Positions 17,759 through 29,006 of a stretch of 64,000 nt of DNA are shown piece by piece. Source of the stretch: Sphingomonas sp. (GTDB taxonomy: Bacteria; Pseudomonadota; Alphaproteobacteria; Sphingomonadales; Sphingomonadaceae); contig QFPK01000008.1 in assembly GCA_003248865.1 (NCBI GenBank), forward strand, positions 73,050-137,049, given 5' to 3'. The notes beneath the pieces are model-generated. The model did no database searches. It was not told the origin of the DNA and saw only the letters and a list, made by a program, of their open reading frames with translations. Position numbers and translations under genes: made by a program. Each line of letters starts with the position of its first letter. Within the stretch, counting starts at the first letter, position 1.

Positions 17759-18148
17759 ATGAAGATCGGCGAACTCGCAACCATCACCGGCACGAAGGCC
17801 GAAACCATCCGCTTCTATGAGAAGATCGGACTTCTGGCGGAGCCGGCTCGCACCGGGGGCAATTACCGCGCCTATGGGCCCGCCCATCTCAGCCGGCTGT
17901 CGTTCATCCGCCGCTCGCGCGATCTCGGCTTCTCGCTGGAGCAGGTGCGGGCCCTGCTGTCGCTGTCGGACGATCGCAGCCAGCCGTGCGAGGCCATCGA
18001 TTCCATGGCGCGCGAACATCTGCGCGCGGTGGACGCGAAGATCGCCGACCTGATGGCGCTGAAACGGGAACTGGAAGCGCTGGTGGGCCAGTGCGGCAGC
18101 GGCTCCGTGTCCGATTGTCGCATCGTGGAGGCGCTGGAACCCTCGTGA
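17759..18148 (+). CDS. cadR: MerR-family metal-responsive regulator, CadR/PbrR type
   Basis: 129 residues from MKIGELA. A MerR winged-helix (KAETIRFYEKIGLLAEPARTGGNYRAY) is followed by a dimerisation helix and a short metal-binding loop. The metal ligands expected in CadR/PbrR are present: C77 in QPCEAI, C112 in VGQCGSG and C120 in SDCRIVEALE. The His-rich tail of Pseudomonas CadR is missing. An in-frame ATG at 17747 is an alternative start. It is divergent from the czc operon and next to a matching operator, so it almost certainly controls that operon. Confidence 0.92.
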   Translation: MKIGELATITGTKAETIRFYEKIGLLAEPARTGGNYRAYGPAHLSRLSFIRRSRDLGFSLEQVRALLSLSDDRSQPCEAIDSMAREHLRAVDAKIADLMALKRELEALVGQCGSGSVSDCRIVEALEPS

Positions 18149-18183
18149 AGCTGAGGGGCTGGATTTTCGGCCGGGACGCTATA

Positions 18184-18201
18184 TATACCGCTCGTTATGG
18201 A
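18184..18201. promoter_or_regulatory. Candidate TetR operator at the tetR start
   Basis: The pattern TATACCnnTCnnTATnGA covers the start of the TetR gene and recurs at 18872-18889 in front of the RND operon (13 of 18 positions identical). This suggests self-repression by the TetR protein. Support is only from the paired motif. Confidence 0.4.
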
Positions 18202-18808
18202 AACTGATGTGGCACCTGTGGCGAAAGGACGTCCGCGCGAATTCTGCACGGATGCGGCGCTTGCGGCTGCGCTCCGGGTTTTCTGGAGCAAGGGCTATGA
18301 GGGCGCTTCGCTCACCGAACTGACTGCGGCCATGGGGATCACCCGGCCCAGCCTCTATGCGGCATTCGGCAACAAGGAAGAGCTGTTCCGCAAGGCGCTC
18401 GACCTCTACGAGGCCGAGAAGCTGGATTATGTCGGCAATGCGCTGGCGGAACCCACCGCGCGCGCCGTCGCCGAACATTTCATGCGCGGCGCGCTGGAGA
18501 ACCAGACGCGCAAGAGCGAGCCGCACGGCTGCCTGGGCGTGATCGGCTCCATGGCCTGCGGGGCCGAGGCCGAGTCGATCCGTGACGAGGTGCTGGCGCG
18601 TGGGGCGTTTGCCAAACGCAAGCTGGTGGAGCGCATGCAGCAGGCGCGGACCGAAGGTGACCTGCCCGCCCATATCGATCCCGAGGCGATCACCTCCTAC
18701 CTGTTCGCGGTGCTGCAAGGCATGGCCGTGCAGGCCGGTGCGGGCGCCACGCGCGAGGAATTGGAGCAGCTGGTGGAAACGGCGCTTCTGGTCTGGCCAT
18801 CGCGCTAA
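18197..18808 (+). CDS. TetR-family transcriptional repressor
   Basis: 203 residues. The N-terminal helix-turn-helix reads ASLTELTAAMGITRPSLYAAFGNKEELFRKAL (about 38-69), preceded by GRPREF, which is typical of TetR/AcrR regulators. The C-terminal ligand domain has LGVIGSMACGAEAESIRDEV and is of the TetR_C type common in regulators of efflux operons. It lies just upstream of the RND operon on the same strand, and two related operator-like sites flank it (18184 and 18872), so it probably represses itself and the pump. Confidence 0.9.
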   Translation: METDVAPVAKGRPREFCTDAALAAALRVFWSKGYEGASLTELTAAMGITRPSLYAAFGNKEELFRKALDLYEAEKLDYVGNALAEPTARAVAEHFMRGALENQTRKSEPHGCLGVIGSMACGAEAESIRDEVLARGAFAKRKLVERMQQARTEGDLPAHIDPEAITSYLFAVLQGMAVQAGAGATREELEQLVETALLVWPSR

Positions 18809-18814
18809 GCCCGG

Positions 18815-18836
18815 CCGACCGAAAAATATCGGTCGG
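18815..18836. promoter_or_regulatory. Inverted repeat after the tetR gene (operator or weak terminator)
   Basis: Two perfect 8-bp arms, CCGACCGA and TCGGTCGG, surround six A/T bases, 6 bp after the tetR stop. An A-rich stretch follows but no proper T-run, so it is not a clear intrinsic terminator. Its place 12 bp before the -35 box of the RND promoter would also suit an operator. Confidence 0.45.
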
Positions 18837-18848
18837 TATAAAAATCCC

Positions 18849-18892
18849 TTGACGCAGCGCAGCACGATATCTATACCATTCAGTATTGAATG
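18849..18892 (+). promoter_or_regulatory. Promoter and operator of the RND operon
   Basis: TTGACG (18849-18854), a 17-bp spacer and TATACC (18872-18877) form a good sigma-70 promoter. A perfect dyad CATTCA-GTAT-TGAATG (18877-18892) overlaps the -10 box and the expected start site, the usual place for a TetR repressor to block transcription. Confidence 0.7.
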
Positions 18893-19172
18893 ATCAAAGG
18901 CTCCGTCGACCGAGGTCAGGGGTCGGCGATCCGCGCAGGGGAACAGCCGTGCCGAAACTGACCGAGAAGCCCATCCGATAACCGTGCCTGCCTGACGGCG
19001 AACTCCGCACAGCAGGAACCAACCAGATAACAGCCTGATCACGCCGCACGGGATGCCGTGTGCGTTGGGCCTTCCGCTTGTCGGCATCCGGGCAGCATCG
19101 AGGCCCGGAGACAGCGGAGCCATGCCCGAGACCGGCGCGATCCAGGCAGACCCCCAGACAGGGAGATGTCCC
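18893..19172 (+). other. Long untranslated leader before the RND operon
   Basis: About 280 bases lie between the RND promoter and the first start codon at 19173. I see no gene with a ribosome binding site and no clear riboswitch fold. A GC-rich inverted stretch around 19050-19070 could fold. Post-transcriptional control is possible but not shown. Confidence 0.3.
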
Positions 19173-19550
19173 ATGGCCTACAGGAATTTTTCAGAGCTCG
19201 CAGAAGTGGATCTGTCCTTCGGCGATCTGATCGTCGGCACACGCGCCGCCGCTGCGCCCGATACGCCCGCCTTCACCGACCTCGAATGGTCTGTGGTGGA
19301 GATCGCCCGGCGCGATCCGCTCTCCAGCATCGAGGCGCCCGGGCGCTTTGCCGGCAAGCTGGCATCGCTGCTGGGCACCCCGCGCAGCCTACCGCTCGCC
19401 GACCCCCGGCTGGAAGCGCTGCGTCGCTTTGTGGTGGCAGACCATCATCTGCGCGACCGGCTGCCGGACAGCCAGGTCGCCCAGTTCATCTCCGCCGGCT
19501 TCACGCGCGATCATGTGCGCCTGCTCCGATCCTCTCCCCTCCTCCGCTGA
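19173..19550 (+). CDS. Conserved-looking small protein at the head of the RND operon
   Basis: 125 residues from the ATG at 19173, which follows AGGGAGA at a suitable distance. There is no signal peptide and no membrane helix. The N-terminus (MAYRNFSELAEVDLSFGDLI) and middle (TDLEWSVVEIARRDPLSSI) are acidic and probably helical, with an Arg/His-rich C-terminus (ADHHLRDRLPDS). I do not recognise a family. It ends 12 bp before the adaptor gene, so it is co-transcribed with the pump and may be a cytoplasmic accessory or regulatory protein. Confidence 0.65.
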   Translation: MAYRNFSELAEVDLSFGDLIVGTRAAAAPDTPAFTDLEWSVVEIARRDPLSSIEAPGRFAGKLASLLGTPRSLPLADPRLEALRRFVVADHHLRDRLPDSQVAQFISAGFTRDHVRLLRSSPLLR

Positions 19551-19562
19551 CGGAATTCCCGC

Positions 19563-20843
19563 ATGAACCACCAGCCCAAGCGATTTGATGCCGCCGACGA
19601 AATCGGCATGCCCGAACTGGACCGCCCGCGCGGCCTGCCCTCCCTTCGCGGCCTGCCGCGCCGGGCCCAGCTGGGCATTGTCGCCCTCCTGCTGCTCGCC
19701 ACTGCGGGTGCCGGAAGCTATCTGGCCGCCGACGATGCCCAGGCGGTTGCGCCCCCGCCGCCGCCCGACGTGACGGTCAGCCAGCCGCTCAAGCGCGCCA
19801 TCACTGAATGGGACGACTACACCGGCCGCTTCGAGGCTAGCCAGGCGGTGGACATCCGCCCACGCGTCTCGGGCCAGCTGGTTTCCGTGCATTACCGCGA
19901 CGGCGATATCGTGCGCAAAGGCCAGCTGCTGTTCACCATCGACCAGCGACCGTTCCAGGCGGCGCTGGCGGAAGCCCGCGCGCGGGCGGCTTCGGCCGAA
20001 ACCCAGCTGGCGCTGGCACGCAGCGAATATGCCCGCGCCGCCCGGCTGGTGGACGACGAGGCGATCAGCCGCGAGGAAGTGGACACACTGCGGGCCGCCG
20101 CGAAATCGGCCGAAGCCTCGGTCGCGGCCGCTGAGGCGGCCGTGCGCTCGCGCCAGCTCGATCTGGATTTCACCCAGATCCGCGCCCCCGCCACCGGCCG
20201 CATTTCCGATAGGCGGGTCGATGTCGGCAATCTGGTGGGCGCCAACGACACGCTGCTGACCACGCTGCTGGCGCTGGACCCGATCTATTTCCGCTTCGAT
20301 GGTTCGGAGGCGCTCTATCTGAAGGGCCTGCGCGAACGGGGCGCGGGCGCCGCGCAGCAGGTGGAAATCCGTCTGCAGGATGAGGCCAACTACAACTGGC
20401 GCGGCAAGGTGGACTTCACCGACAATGCCATTGATCCGGGATCCGGCACGATGCGCGGCCGGGCCGTAATCGCCAACCCGGATTACTTCCTGGCGCCCGG
20501 CATGTTCGGCAACATGCGGCTGACGAGCGGCGGTTCGGTGGAGGCGCTGCTGGTGCCCGATGCCGCCGTCCGCACCGATCAGGCGCGCAAGGTGGTGTTC
20601 GTGGTGGCGGCCGACGGCACCGTCGCGGCCCGCCCCGTGGTGCCCGGCCCGATGGTGGGCGGCTTGCGCAGCATCCGCGAAGGGCTGAAGCTCGACGACC
20701 GGGTGGTGATCAAGGGCGTTCAGTTCGCGATGCCCGGCGCCAAGGTGAATACCCGCCCCGGCCGCATCGATCCCCCTGCCCAGCTGGCCGCCGCACCGGC
20801 CCTGCCGGCGCCCGCCTCGCAGGCGACGCTCGCCCTCAACTAG
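19563..20843 (+). CDS. RND efflux periplasmic adaptor, MexE/AcrA type
   Basis: 426 residues. An N-terminal membrane anchor (about 37-55) is preceded by an unusually long cytoplasmic leader. The two lipoyl half-motifs (VDIRPRVSGQLVSVHYRDGD and IRAPATGRISDRRVDVGNLV) bracket a coiled-coil hairpin, followed by the beta-barrel DPIYFRFDGSE and membrane-proximal domains. It links the inner-membrane pump to the outer-membrane channel. The gene is 9 bp upstream of the pump gene. Confidence 0.93.
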   Translation: MNHQPKRFDAADEIGMPELDRPRGLPSLRGLPRRAQLGIVALLLLATAGAGSYLAADDAQAVAPPPPPDVTVSQPLKRAITEWDDYTGRFEASQAVDIRPRVSGQLVSVHYRDGDIVRKGQLLFTIDQRPFQAALAEARARAASAETQLALARSEYARAARLVDDEAISREEVDTLRAAAKSAEASVAAAEAAVRSRQLDLDFTQIRAPATGRISDRRVDVGNLVGANDTLLTTLLALDPIYFRFDGSEALYLKGLRERGAGAAQQVEIRLQDEANYNWRGKVDFTDNAIDPGSGTMRGRAVIANPDYFLAPGMFGNMRLTSGGSVEALLVPDAAVRTDQARKVVFVVAADGTVAARPVVPGPMVGGLRSIREGLKLDDRVVIKGVQFAMPGAKVNTRPGRIDPPAQLAAAPALPAPASQATLALN

Positions 20844-20852
20844 GAAATCTCC

Positions 20853-24011
<3,159 letters not shown>

Positions 24012-24022
24012 GGACCATACTC

Positions 24023-25456
24023 ATGCGTTTTCCCAAAGCAGCCCGCCTCGCGCTATCGGCCGCCAGCCTGCTGGTACTGGCCGCCTGCGCCGTGCCCCGC
24101 GATTATGTGATGGCCCTGCCCCCGCAGAGCCCGTCCGACAGCTTCGTCGCCGCGAACAACCCCGCCTTCACGACGGAGCAGCCCGGCGGCCAGTGGTGGC
24201 GGCTCTATCAGGATCCGGTGCTCGACGCGCTGGTGGCCGACGCGCTTATCCACAACACAGACCTGCGCATCGCCGGCGCCAACCTCGCCCGCGCCCGCGC
24301 CCTGCTCAGCGAAAGCCGCAGCGCGCGGCTGCCGCAGACTCGGATCGCAGCCGGGGCCGGCTATCAGCGGCTGGCCGAAGCCCAGTTGCCGCCGGGCGCG
24401 GGGCGAACCGGGGAAAGCTATGACGTGGGGCTGGAGGTCGCCTACGAGCTGGACCTGTTCGGCCGCGTCAGCCGCTCCATCGATGCCGCCCGGCAGGACG
24501 CCGCCGCAGCCGAGGCAGCGCGCGATGCCACCCGGGTGGCCGTCGCCGCCGAGACCGCGCGCGCCTATGCCGACGCCAGCGCCGCCGCCGAGCGGCTCGC
24601 CGTCGCCGAACACAGCGTGGCCCTGATCGACCGCACCCTGAATGTCACCACCAAGCGCTTCGAAGCCGGGCGCGGCACAAGGCTGGATGTCGCCCGCGTC
24701 GCGGCGCTCAGGGATCAGCAGCGCTCCGCCGTGCCCGCGATCCGGGCGGAACGCGAATCCGCGCTGTTCCGCCTCGCCCTCCTCACCGGCCGCGCACCCT
24801 CCCAGCTGCCTGCCGAAGCCGCTGCCCGCCAGACCGTGCTGCGGCTGGATCAGGCCATTCCGGTGGGCGACGGCCGCGCGCTCATCGCCCGCCGCCCCGA
24901 CGTGCGCGAAGCCGAACGTCGCCTCGCCGCCGCCACCGCACGCGTCGGTGTCGCCACCGCCGATCTCTACCCCCGCATCAGTCTGGGCGGATCGATCGGC
25001 GCCACCGGCCCGTCGCTGGGCGACCTCTTCACCGGCGGCCCGTTCCGCTGGCTTCTCGGCTCGCTGATCGACTGGTCCTTCCCCAACCAGCAGGCCACCC
25101 GCGCCCGCATCGTGCAGGCCGAAGCCGGCTCTTCCGCCGCCCTCGCCAATTTCGATGGCGTGATGCTGAACGCCCTGCGCGAAACCGAAACCGCGCTGTC
25201 CGCCTACGCCCATGAACTGGACCGCCGCATCGCCCTGAACGACGCGCGCACCCAGGCCGAAACCGCCGCCCGCATCGCCCGGATCCAGCTGCGCGAAGGC
25301 AAGATCGATTCCATCGAACTGCTCGACGCCGAACGCTCGCTGGCCCAGACTGAAGCCGACCTCGCACTGTCGGACTCGCGGGTGGCCACAGCGCAGGTCG
25401 ACCTGTTTCGCGCACTGGGCGGCGGGTGGCAGGAAGTGCCTGCTGAAGGGGTATAG
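24023..25456 (+). CDS. Outer-membrane efflux lipoprotein, NodT type
   Basis: 477 residues with a lipoprotein signal (LLVLAAC, Cys21) and two outer-membrane-factor repeats, including WWRLYQDPVLDALVADAL, YELDLFGRVSRSIDAARQD, RRPDVREAERRLAAATARVG and LIDWSFPNQQATRARI. This is the RND-associated lipoprotein class of TolC-like channels. It is the last gene of the pump operon. A hairpin-rich repeat follows its stop. Confidence 0.94.
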   Translation: MRFPKAARLALSAASLLVLAACAVPRDYVMALPPQSPSDSFVAANNPAFTTEQPGGQWWRLYQDPVLDALVADALIHNTDLRIAGANLARARALLSESRSARLPQTRIAAGAGYQRLAEAQLPPGAGRTGESYDVGLEVAYELDLFGRVSRSIDAARQDAAAAEAARDATRVAVAAETARAYADASAAAERLAVAEHSVALIDRTLNVTTKRFEAGRGTRLDVARVAALRDQQRSAVPAIRAERESALFRLALLTGRAPSQLPAEAAARQTVLRLDQAIPVGDGRALIARRPDVREAERRLAAATARVGVATADLYPRISLGGSIGATGPSLGDLFTGGPFRWLLGSLIDWSFPNQQATRARIVQAEAGSSAALANFDGVMLNALRETETALSAYAHELDRRIALNDARTQAETAARIARIQLREGKIDSIELLDAERSLAQTEADLALSDSRVATAQVDLFRALGGGWQEVPAEGV

Positions 25457-25457
25457 C

Positions 25458-25678
25458 CAAGGGCTCTGCCCTTGGAACCCGGCAGGGAGCCGTACTCCCT
25501 GCACCCCCTTTACGAAGATGATCGTGTAGGTTGCGCCAATGGTTGAGTTCAATGCCTGCGGCACGAGCGAGTTCCAGCGCCGCAGGCAATCAAGCCACAT
25601 TGCGCGCGCGGCTCTGGAGCAGCGCACAACGCCCACATCGAGGGTGCAGGGAAATCATTTCCCTGCCCGCCGGAGGCA
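25458..25678. repeat. Dispersed hairpin-rich intergenic repeat, copy 2
   Basis: Second copy of the element at 8871-9102, again between two converging genes. It has a 10-bp inverted repeat at 25553-25562 and 25579-25588 (arm TGCCTGCGGC) and the same 21-bp palindrome at 25646-25666. The last 41 bases (25638-25678) are identical to copy 1. The left part differs more, but keeps the GGCAGGG and TGCACCCCC blocks and the AGGTTGCG and GAGTT words. Confidence 0.75.
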
Positions 25679-25680
25679 CA

Positions 25681-26631
25681 TCACACGCAGCCCAAATCCA
25701 GCAACGTCGCGCGAACAGCCTGGTCCAGCGGTGTCCTCGGTTCTTCGCCCAGATGCGCCAACAGCCGCGCATTGGTCAGGCGCACGGGCCGTTCCCACAG
25801 ATATTTCATTTCCAGCAGCTCGCGCGGCGTGGTGGCAAAGGGCGCGGCGAGCCGCAGCGCCCACCATGGCAGGCGCCCTTCCCGCACCGCCGGATCGCCC
25901 AGAACCCGCTGGATCGCGGCGGACATCTGCCGGCCGTCGGCATCCCAATGGCCGTCCATATGGAATCGCTCGAACGGCCCGAGCCGGCCCTGTTCGATCA
26001 ACTGCACCATGGTTTCGGCGACATCGGGCAGATAGGCCCATTGATGGCCGACACCCGGGCGACCGGGGTTGCGGATCAGCGAGGGGTGACGGCCGGGCGT
26101 GACCAAGGCCTGGGAGAACCAGTTGTTGCCGGCGCGGGGGCCGAAGAAATCGCCCGCGCGCACGATCAGTGCGCTGGCCCGGCCGCCTTCCGCCATGGTG
26201 TGCAACCGCTGTTCCATCTGAACCCGGATCGCACCCTTGCGCGTAAGCGGCCGCTGCGGCTCGTCCTCTGCGATCAGCGGAAAGGCATCGGGGCCGTAAT
26301 TATAGACGGTGCCGGGCAGCAGGATGCGTGCGCCTGTCGAGGTGGCGGCTGCGATGCTGTTTTCCAGCATGGGCAGCACCAGCCGCGCCCAGTCCCGATA
26401 GCCCGGCGGATTGACGGCGTGAACGATCAGGCCGGCGCCATCCGCTGCAGCCGCGACATCCCGACCCGAAAGCGCATCGCCGGGAATTACCTCCATGCCA
26501 TTCAGATCTGGGCGGGGCCGTGTGCCGCGCACGAGTGCCCTGACCTGCCAGCCGCCTGCCAGCAACCTGCGTGCAACCGAACCGCCGATCCCGCCGGTCG
26601 CTCCCAGCACCAATGCAGTCTTCCGTTCCAT
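25681..26631 (-). CDS. NAD(P)-binding epimerase/dehydratase-like protein
   Basis: 316 residues from the ATG at 26631, chosen because GGAG lies 6 bp upstream; a frame to 26658 is also open. A Rossmann motif ALVLGATGGIGGSVARRLL opens the protein, followed by VRALVRGTRPRP and VHAVNPPGY, and a short-chain-type YNYG with no clear YxxxK. This suits an atypical extended SDR (NAD-dependent epimerase or NmrA-like). The substrate cannot be told. It is divergent from the LysR gene at 26721, which may control it. Confidence 0.8.
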   Translation of the reverse strand: MERKTALVLGATGGIGGSVARRLLAGGWQVRALVRGTRPRPDLNGMEVIPGDALSGRDVAAAADGAGLIVHAVNPPGYRDWARLVLPMLENSIAAATSTGARILLPGTVYNYGPDAFPLIAEDEPQRPLTRKGAIRVQMEQRLHTMAEGGRASALIVRAGDFFGPRAGNNWFSQALVTPGRHPSLIRNPGRPGVGHQWAYLPDVAETMVQLIEQGRLGPFERFHMDGHWDADGRQMSAAIQRVLGDPAVREGRLPWWALRLAAPFATTPRELLEMKYLWERPVRLTNARLLAHLGEEPRTPLDQAVRATLLDLGCV

Positions 26632-26720
26632 AGCCGTCTCCACAGATGACGGCAGCACCCTGATCCAAAGTCATCCAAACTAAAATTGACGATCTTAATG
26701 GATCAACTATACGAAAACAG

Positions 26721-27626
26721 ATGAAGTCCGAACCCGACTGGGATCTTTATCGCAGCTTTGCAGCCGTGCTGAGCGAAGGCTCTCTGTCGGCAGCGGCCCG
26801 CAGGTTGGGCATGACCCAGCCCAGCCTGTCCCGCCATATTGACTCACTGGAGCAGGCGATGGGCGGGAAGCTGTTCCTCCGTTCGCAGCGCGGCCTGTCC
26901 CCCACGGATCGGGCGCTGGCGCTGAAGCCCCATGTCGACACCATGCTGGCAGCGTCGGCCGCTCTCATGCGCACGGCCTCCGGTGCGGAGGGCGAGGTCT
27001 CCGGCACGGTGCGTATCACGGCCCCAGAGGTGATCGGGATCGGGCATCTGCCTCCGATCCTTGCCGGGCTTCGCAGGACCCATCCCGATCTCGCGATCGA
27101 ACTGGCGCTGTCGAACGAGGTGGACGATCTGCTGCAACGCCGGGCCGATATTGCGGTGCGCATGGTGGCGCCGGTGCAGCAGGCACTTGTCGCCCGCCGG
27201 GTGGGTGGCGTGACGCTGGGGCTTCATGCCCGCGAGGATTATCTGGCGCGCAGAGGCATGCCTGACGACCTCGCCGCGCTTGCGGGGCACGACCTGATCG
27301 GAATGGATGTGGAAACGCCCGCCGTGCGCGAGGTGCTGCGGCAACTGCCCGGGCTCAAGCGCCACTCCTTTGCCTTCCGCACGGACAGCGATGTGGCGCA
27401 GCTGGCCGCTATCCGCGCCGGTCTGGGGATCGGCGTGTGCCAGGTGGAGCTCGCCCGGCGGCCCCCCGGGCTCGTTCGCGTGCTGCCCGACCGGTTCGGG
27501 ATGGAATTACCGATGTGGGTCGTGATGCACGAGGATCTGCGGACGACCGCCCGGCATCGCGTAGTGTTCGACGGCCTGGCGGATGGCCTTGGCCGGATCG
27601 GCACAAGATCCGATCCGGCCAGTTAG
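26721..27626 (+). CDS. LysR-family transcriptional regulator
   Basis: 301 residues. The N-terminal winged helix (FAAVLSEGSLSAAARRLGMTQPSLSRHIDSLEQ, about 14-46) is typical of LysR proteins, followed by a periplasmic-binding-protein-like effector domain (VSGTVRITAPEVIGIGHLPPIL onward). It is divergent from the epimerase-like gene, 89 bp between starts, the classic arrangement for a LysR regulator and its target. Confidence 0.9.
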   Translation: MKSEPDWDLYRSFAAVLSEGSLSAAARRLGMTQPSLSRHIDSLEQAMGGKLFLRSQRGLSPTDRALALKPHVDTMLAASAALMRTASGAEGEVSGTVRITAPEVIGIGHLPPILAGLRRTHPDLAIELALSNEVDDLLQRRADIAVRMVAPVQQALVARRVGGVTLGLHAREDYLARRGMPDDLAALAGHDLIGMDVETPAVREVLRQLPGLKRHSFAFRTDSDVAQLAAIRAGLGIGVCQVELARRPPGLVRVLPDRFGMELPMWVVMHEDLRTTARHRVVFDGLADGLGRIGTRSDPAS

Positions 27627-27630
27627 GCCC

Positions 27631-28980
27631 TTATCCCGCCTTGCGAAAATTCAGGTTGACGCGGCCCCCCTGCAGGGCAAATCCGGCACCGTCGGCATCC
27701 GGCACCAGCTTGACGCCCGGGCCGGAAAACCCATCGGCGGTCGGTTTGAAGGTCAGTGTCGAAAGTGTCCGGCCGCTGCCGTCGGCCGGCGAGATCGTCA
27801 CGGTCAACGCCTCGTCCTTACGCGACAAGGTGTAGATCACCGGCAGATCGGGGGAGCGGTAGACGCCATCGGCCAGTGCGCCGCCCGGTGGCGGCACCAG
27901 TTCCGGCAGCCCCTCGCCGAGCGCAGCGACAACCGTGTTCAGATGCTGGGCCGGGTTGATGTCTCCATTGTTGCACAAGAGGCCCATGCCGACGCGCTTG
28001 TCGGGCAGGCGGGCGTAGATCGTCTTGAAACCGCGCGCGCCACCGGTGTGCCAGAACCAGTCCGGCCCCACGATCACGCCCGAGGCATAGGCCTGATAGG
28101 AGCGTTCGGCCGGGCGGACGGGGCTGCCGTCGTTCAGATGGCCCGGTTCCAGCATCAGCTTGCGGATGGCCGGAGTCCAGACCTTGTGGCCGCTGTCGAT
28201 GTCGCGATCATATCTGGCAAGATCGCCGATGGTGGTGATCAGGCCGCCGGACCCGCCGAACAGCGGATAGCTGTCTGCCAATGCCATCTTGCCGTCGATG
28301 GTGGCATAACCGCGCGCGATGTTCGGATCCTTGCTGCGCGCACCGTCCATCACGAAGCTGCGCGTCATCCCCATCGGCTTCAGCACAGCGCGGTTCACAT
28401 AGGCCGCGAAGGGCTCGCCCGACACCCGCTCGATGATTTCCGAGAGCAGCAGATAGCCGCCGTTGGAATAATCATAGCGCGTGCCCGGTTCGAACTTGGT
28501 GCCTGTCTGCGCCAGCGTCAGCACCAGCGCTTCCTTGCGGCTGGCGGCCGCCACATCGGCATGGCCTGCGAACGCCAGCAGCTCCAGCGAATCCCGGATG
28601 CCGGCGGTGTGGTTCATCAGCATATGCACGCTGACCTTGCGGCCGTAATCCGGCAGCTCGGGCAGATAGATGCGGATATCGTCGTCGAGCCTGATCTTCC
28701 CTTTCTCCACCAGCTGCATCGCCGCCAGCGTGGTGAACTGCTTGGACACTGACGCGGCATAGAATTGCGTATCGGCGTTCATCGGCCGGCCGGCGGCCAC
28801 TTCGGCGGCCCCGGAACTGGCGAAACGGCTGAGCTTACCGTCGCGGAAGATGCCCAACGCGCAGCCGGGCGCGGACACATCGCCGGCGGCGCCGAGCACG
28901 GCCTGCACCGGATCAGGCTGGGCTGCGACCGACTGCATCGGAACCGCAGCGAGCAACAACAGTGCAAGGCCGTGCTTCAT
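27631..28980 (-). CDS. Secreted serine hydrolase, beta-lactamase/D-peptidase fold
   Basis: 449 residues with a signal peptide ending SVAAQ. The nucleophile motif SVSK is at residues 77-80, the second motif is YSN in YDYSNGGYLLLSEII, and HTGG is the third (WFWHTGGARG). A C-terminal domain of about 100 residues with beta-rich character follows. Such proteins include D-Ala-D-Ala carboxypeptidases, D-aminopeptidases and esterases. It lies 26 bp downstream of a TonB receptor gene on the same strand, so the pair is probably co-transcribed. It is a close relative of the gene at 38158. In this island, cleavage of D-residue peptides or esters is a reasonable inference. Confidence 0.88.
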   Translation of the reverse strand: MKHGLALLLLAAVPMQSVAAQPDPVQAVLGAAGDVSAPGCALGIFRDGKLSRFASSGAAEVAAGRPMNADTQFYAASVSKQFTTLAAMQLVEKGKIRLDDDIRIYLPELPDYGRKVSVHMLMNHTAGIRDSLELLAFAGHADVAAASRKEALVLTLAQTGTKFEPGTRYDYSNGGYLLLSEIIERVSGEPFAAYVNRAVLKPMGMTRSFVMDGARSKDPNIARGYATIDGKMALADSYPLFGGSGGLITTIGDLARYDRDIDSGHKVWTPAIRKLMLEPGHLNDGSPVRPAERSYQAYASGVIVGPDWFWHTGGARGFKTIYARLPDKRVGMGLLCNNGDINPAQHLNTVVAALGEGLPELVPPPGGALADGVYRSPDLPVIYTLSRKDEALTVTISPADGSGRTLSTLTFKPTADGFSGPGVKLVPDADGAGFALQGGRVNLNFRKAG

Positions 28981-29006
28981 CGCGTTTTCCTTCCCTTAGG
29001 CGCCGG

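Noticed and set aside
25681..27626. The epimerase-like gene and its LysR neighbour as part of the D-amino-acid island
   Set aside because: They lack the island operator and have their own divergent arrangement; no link in function can be shown.
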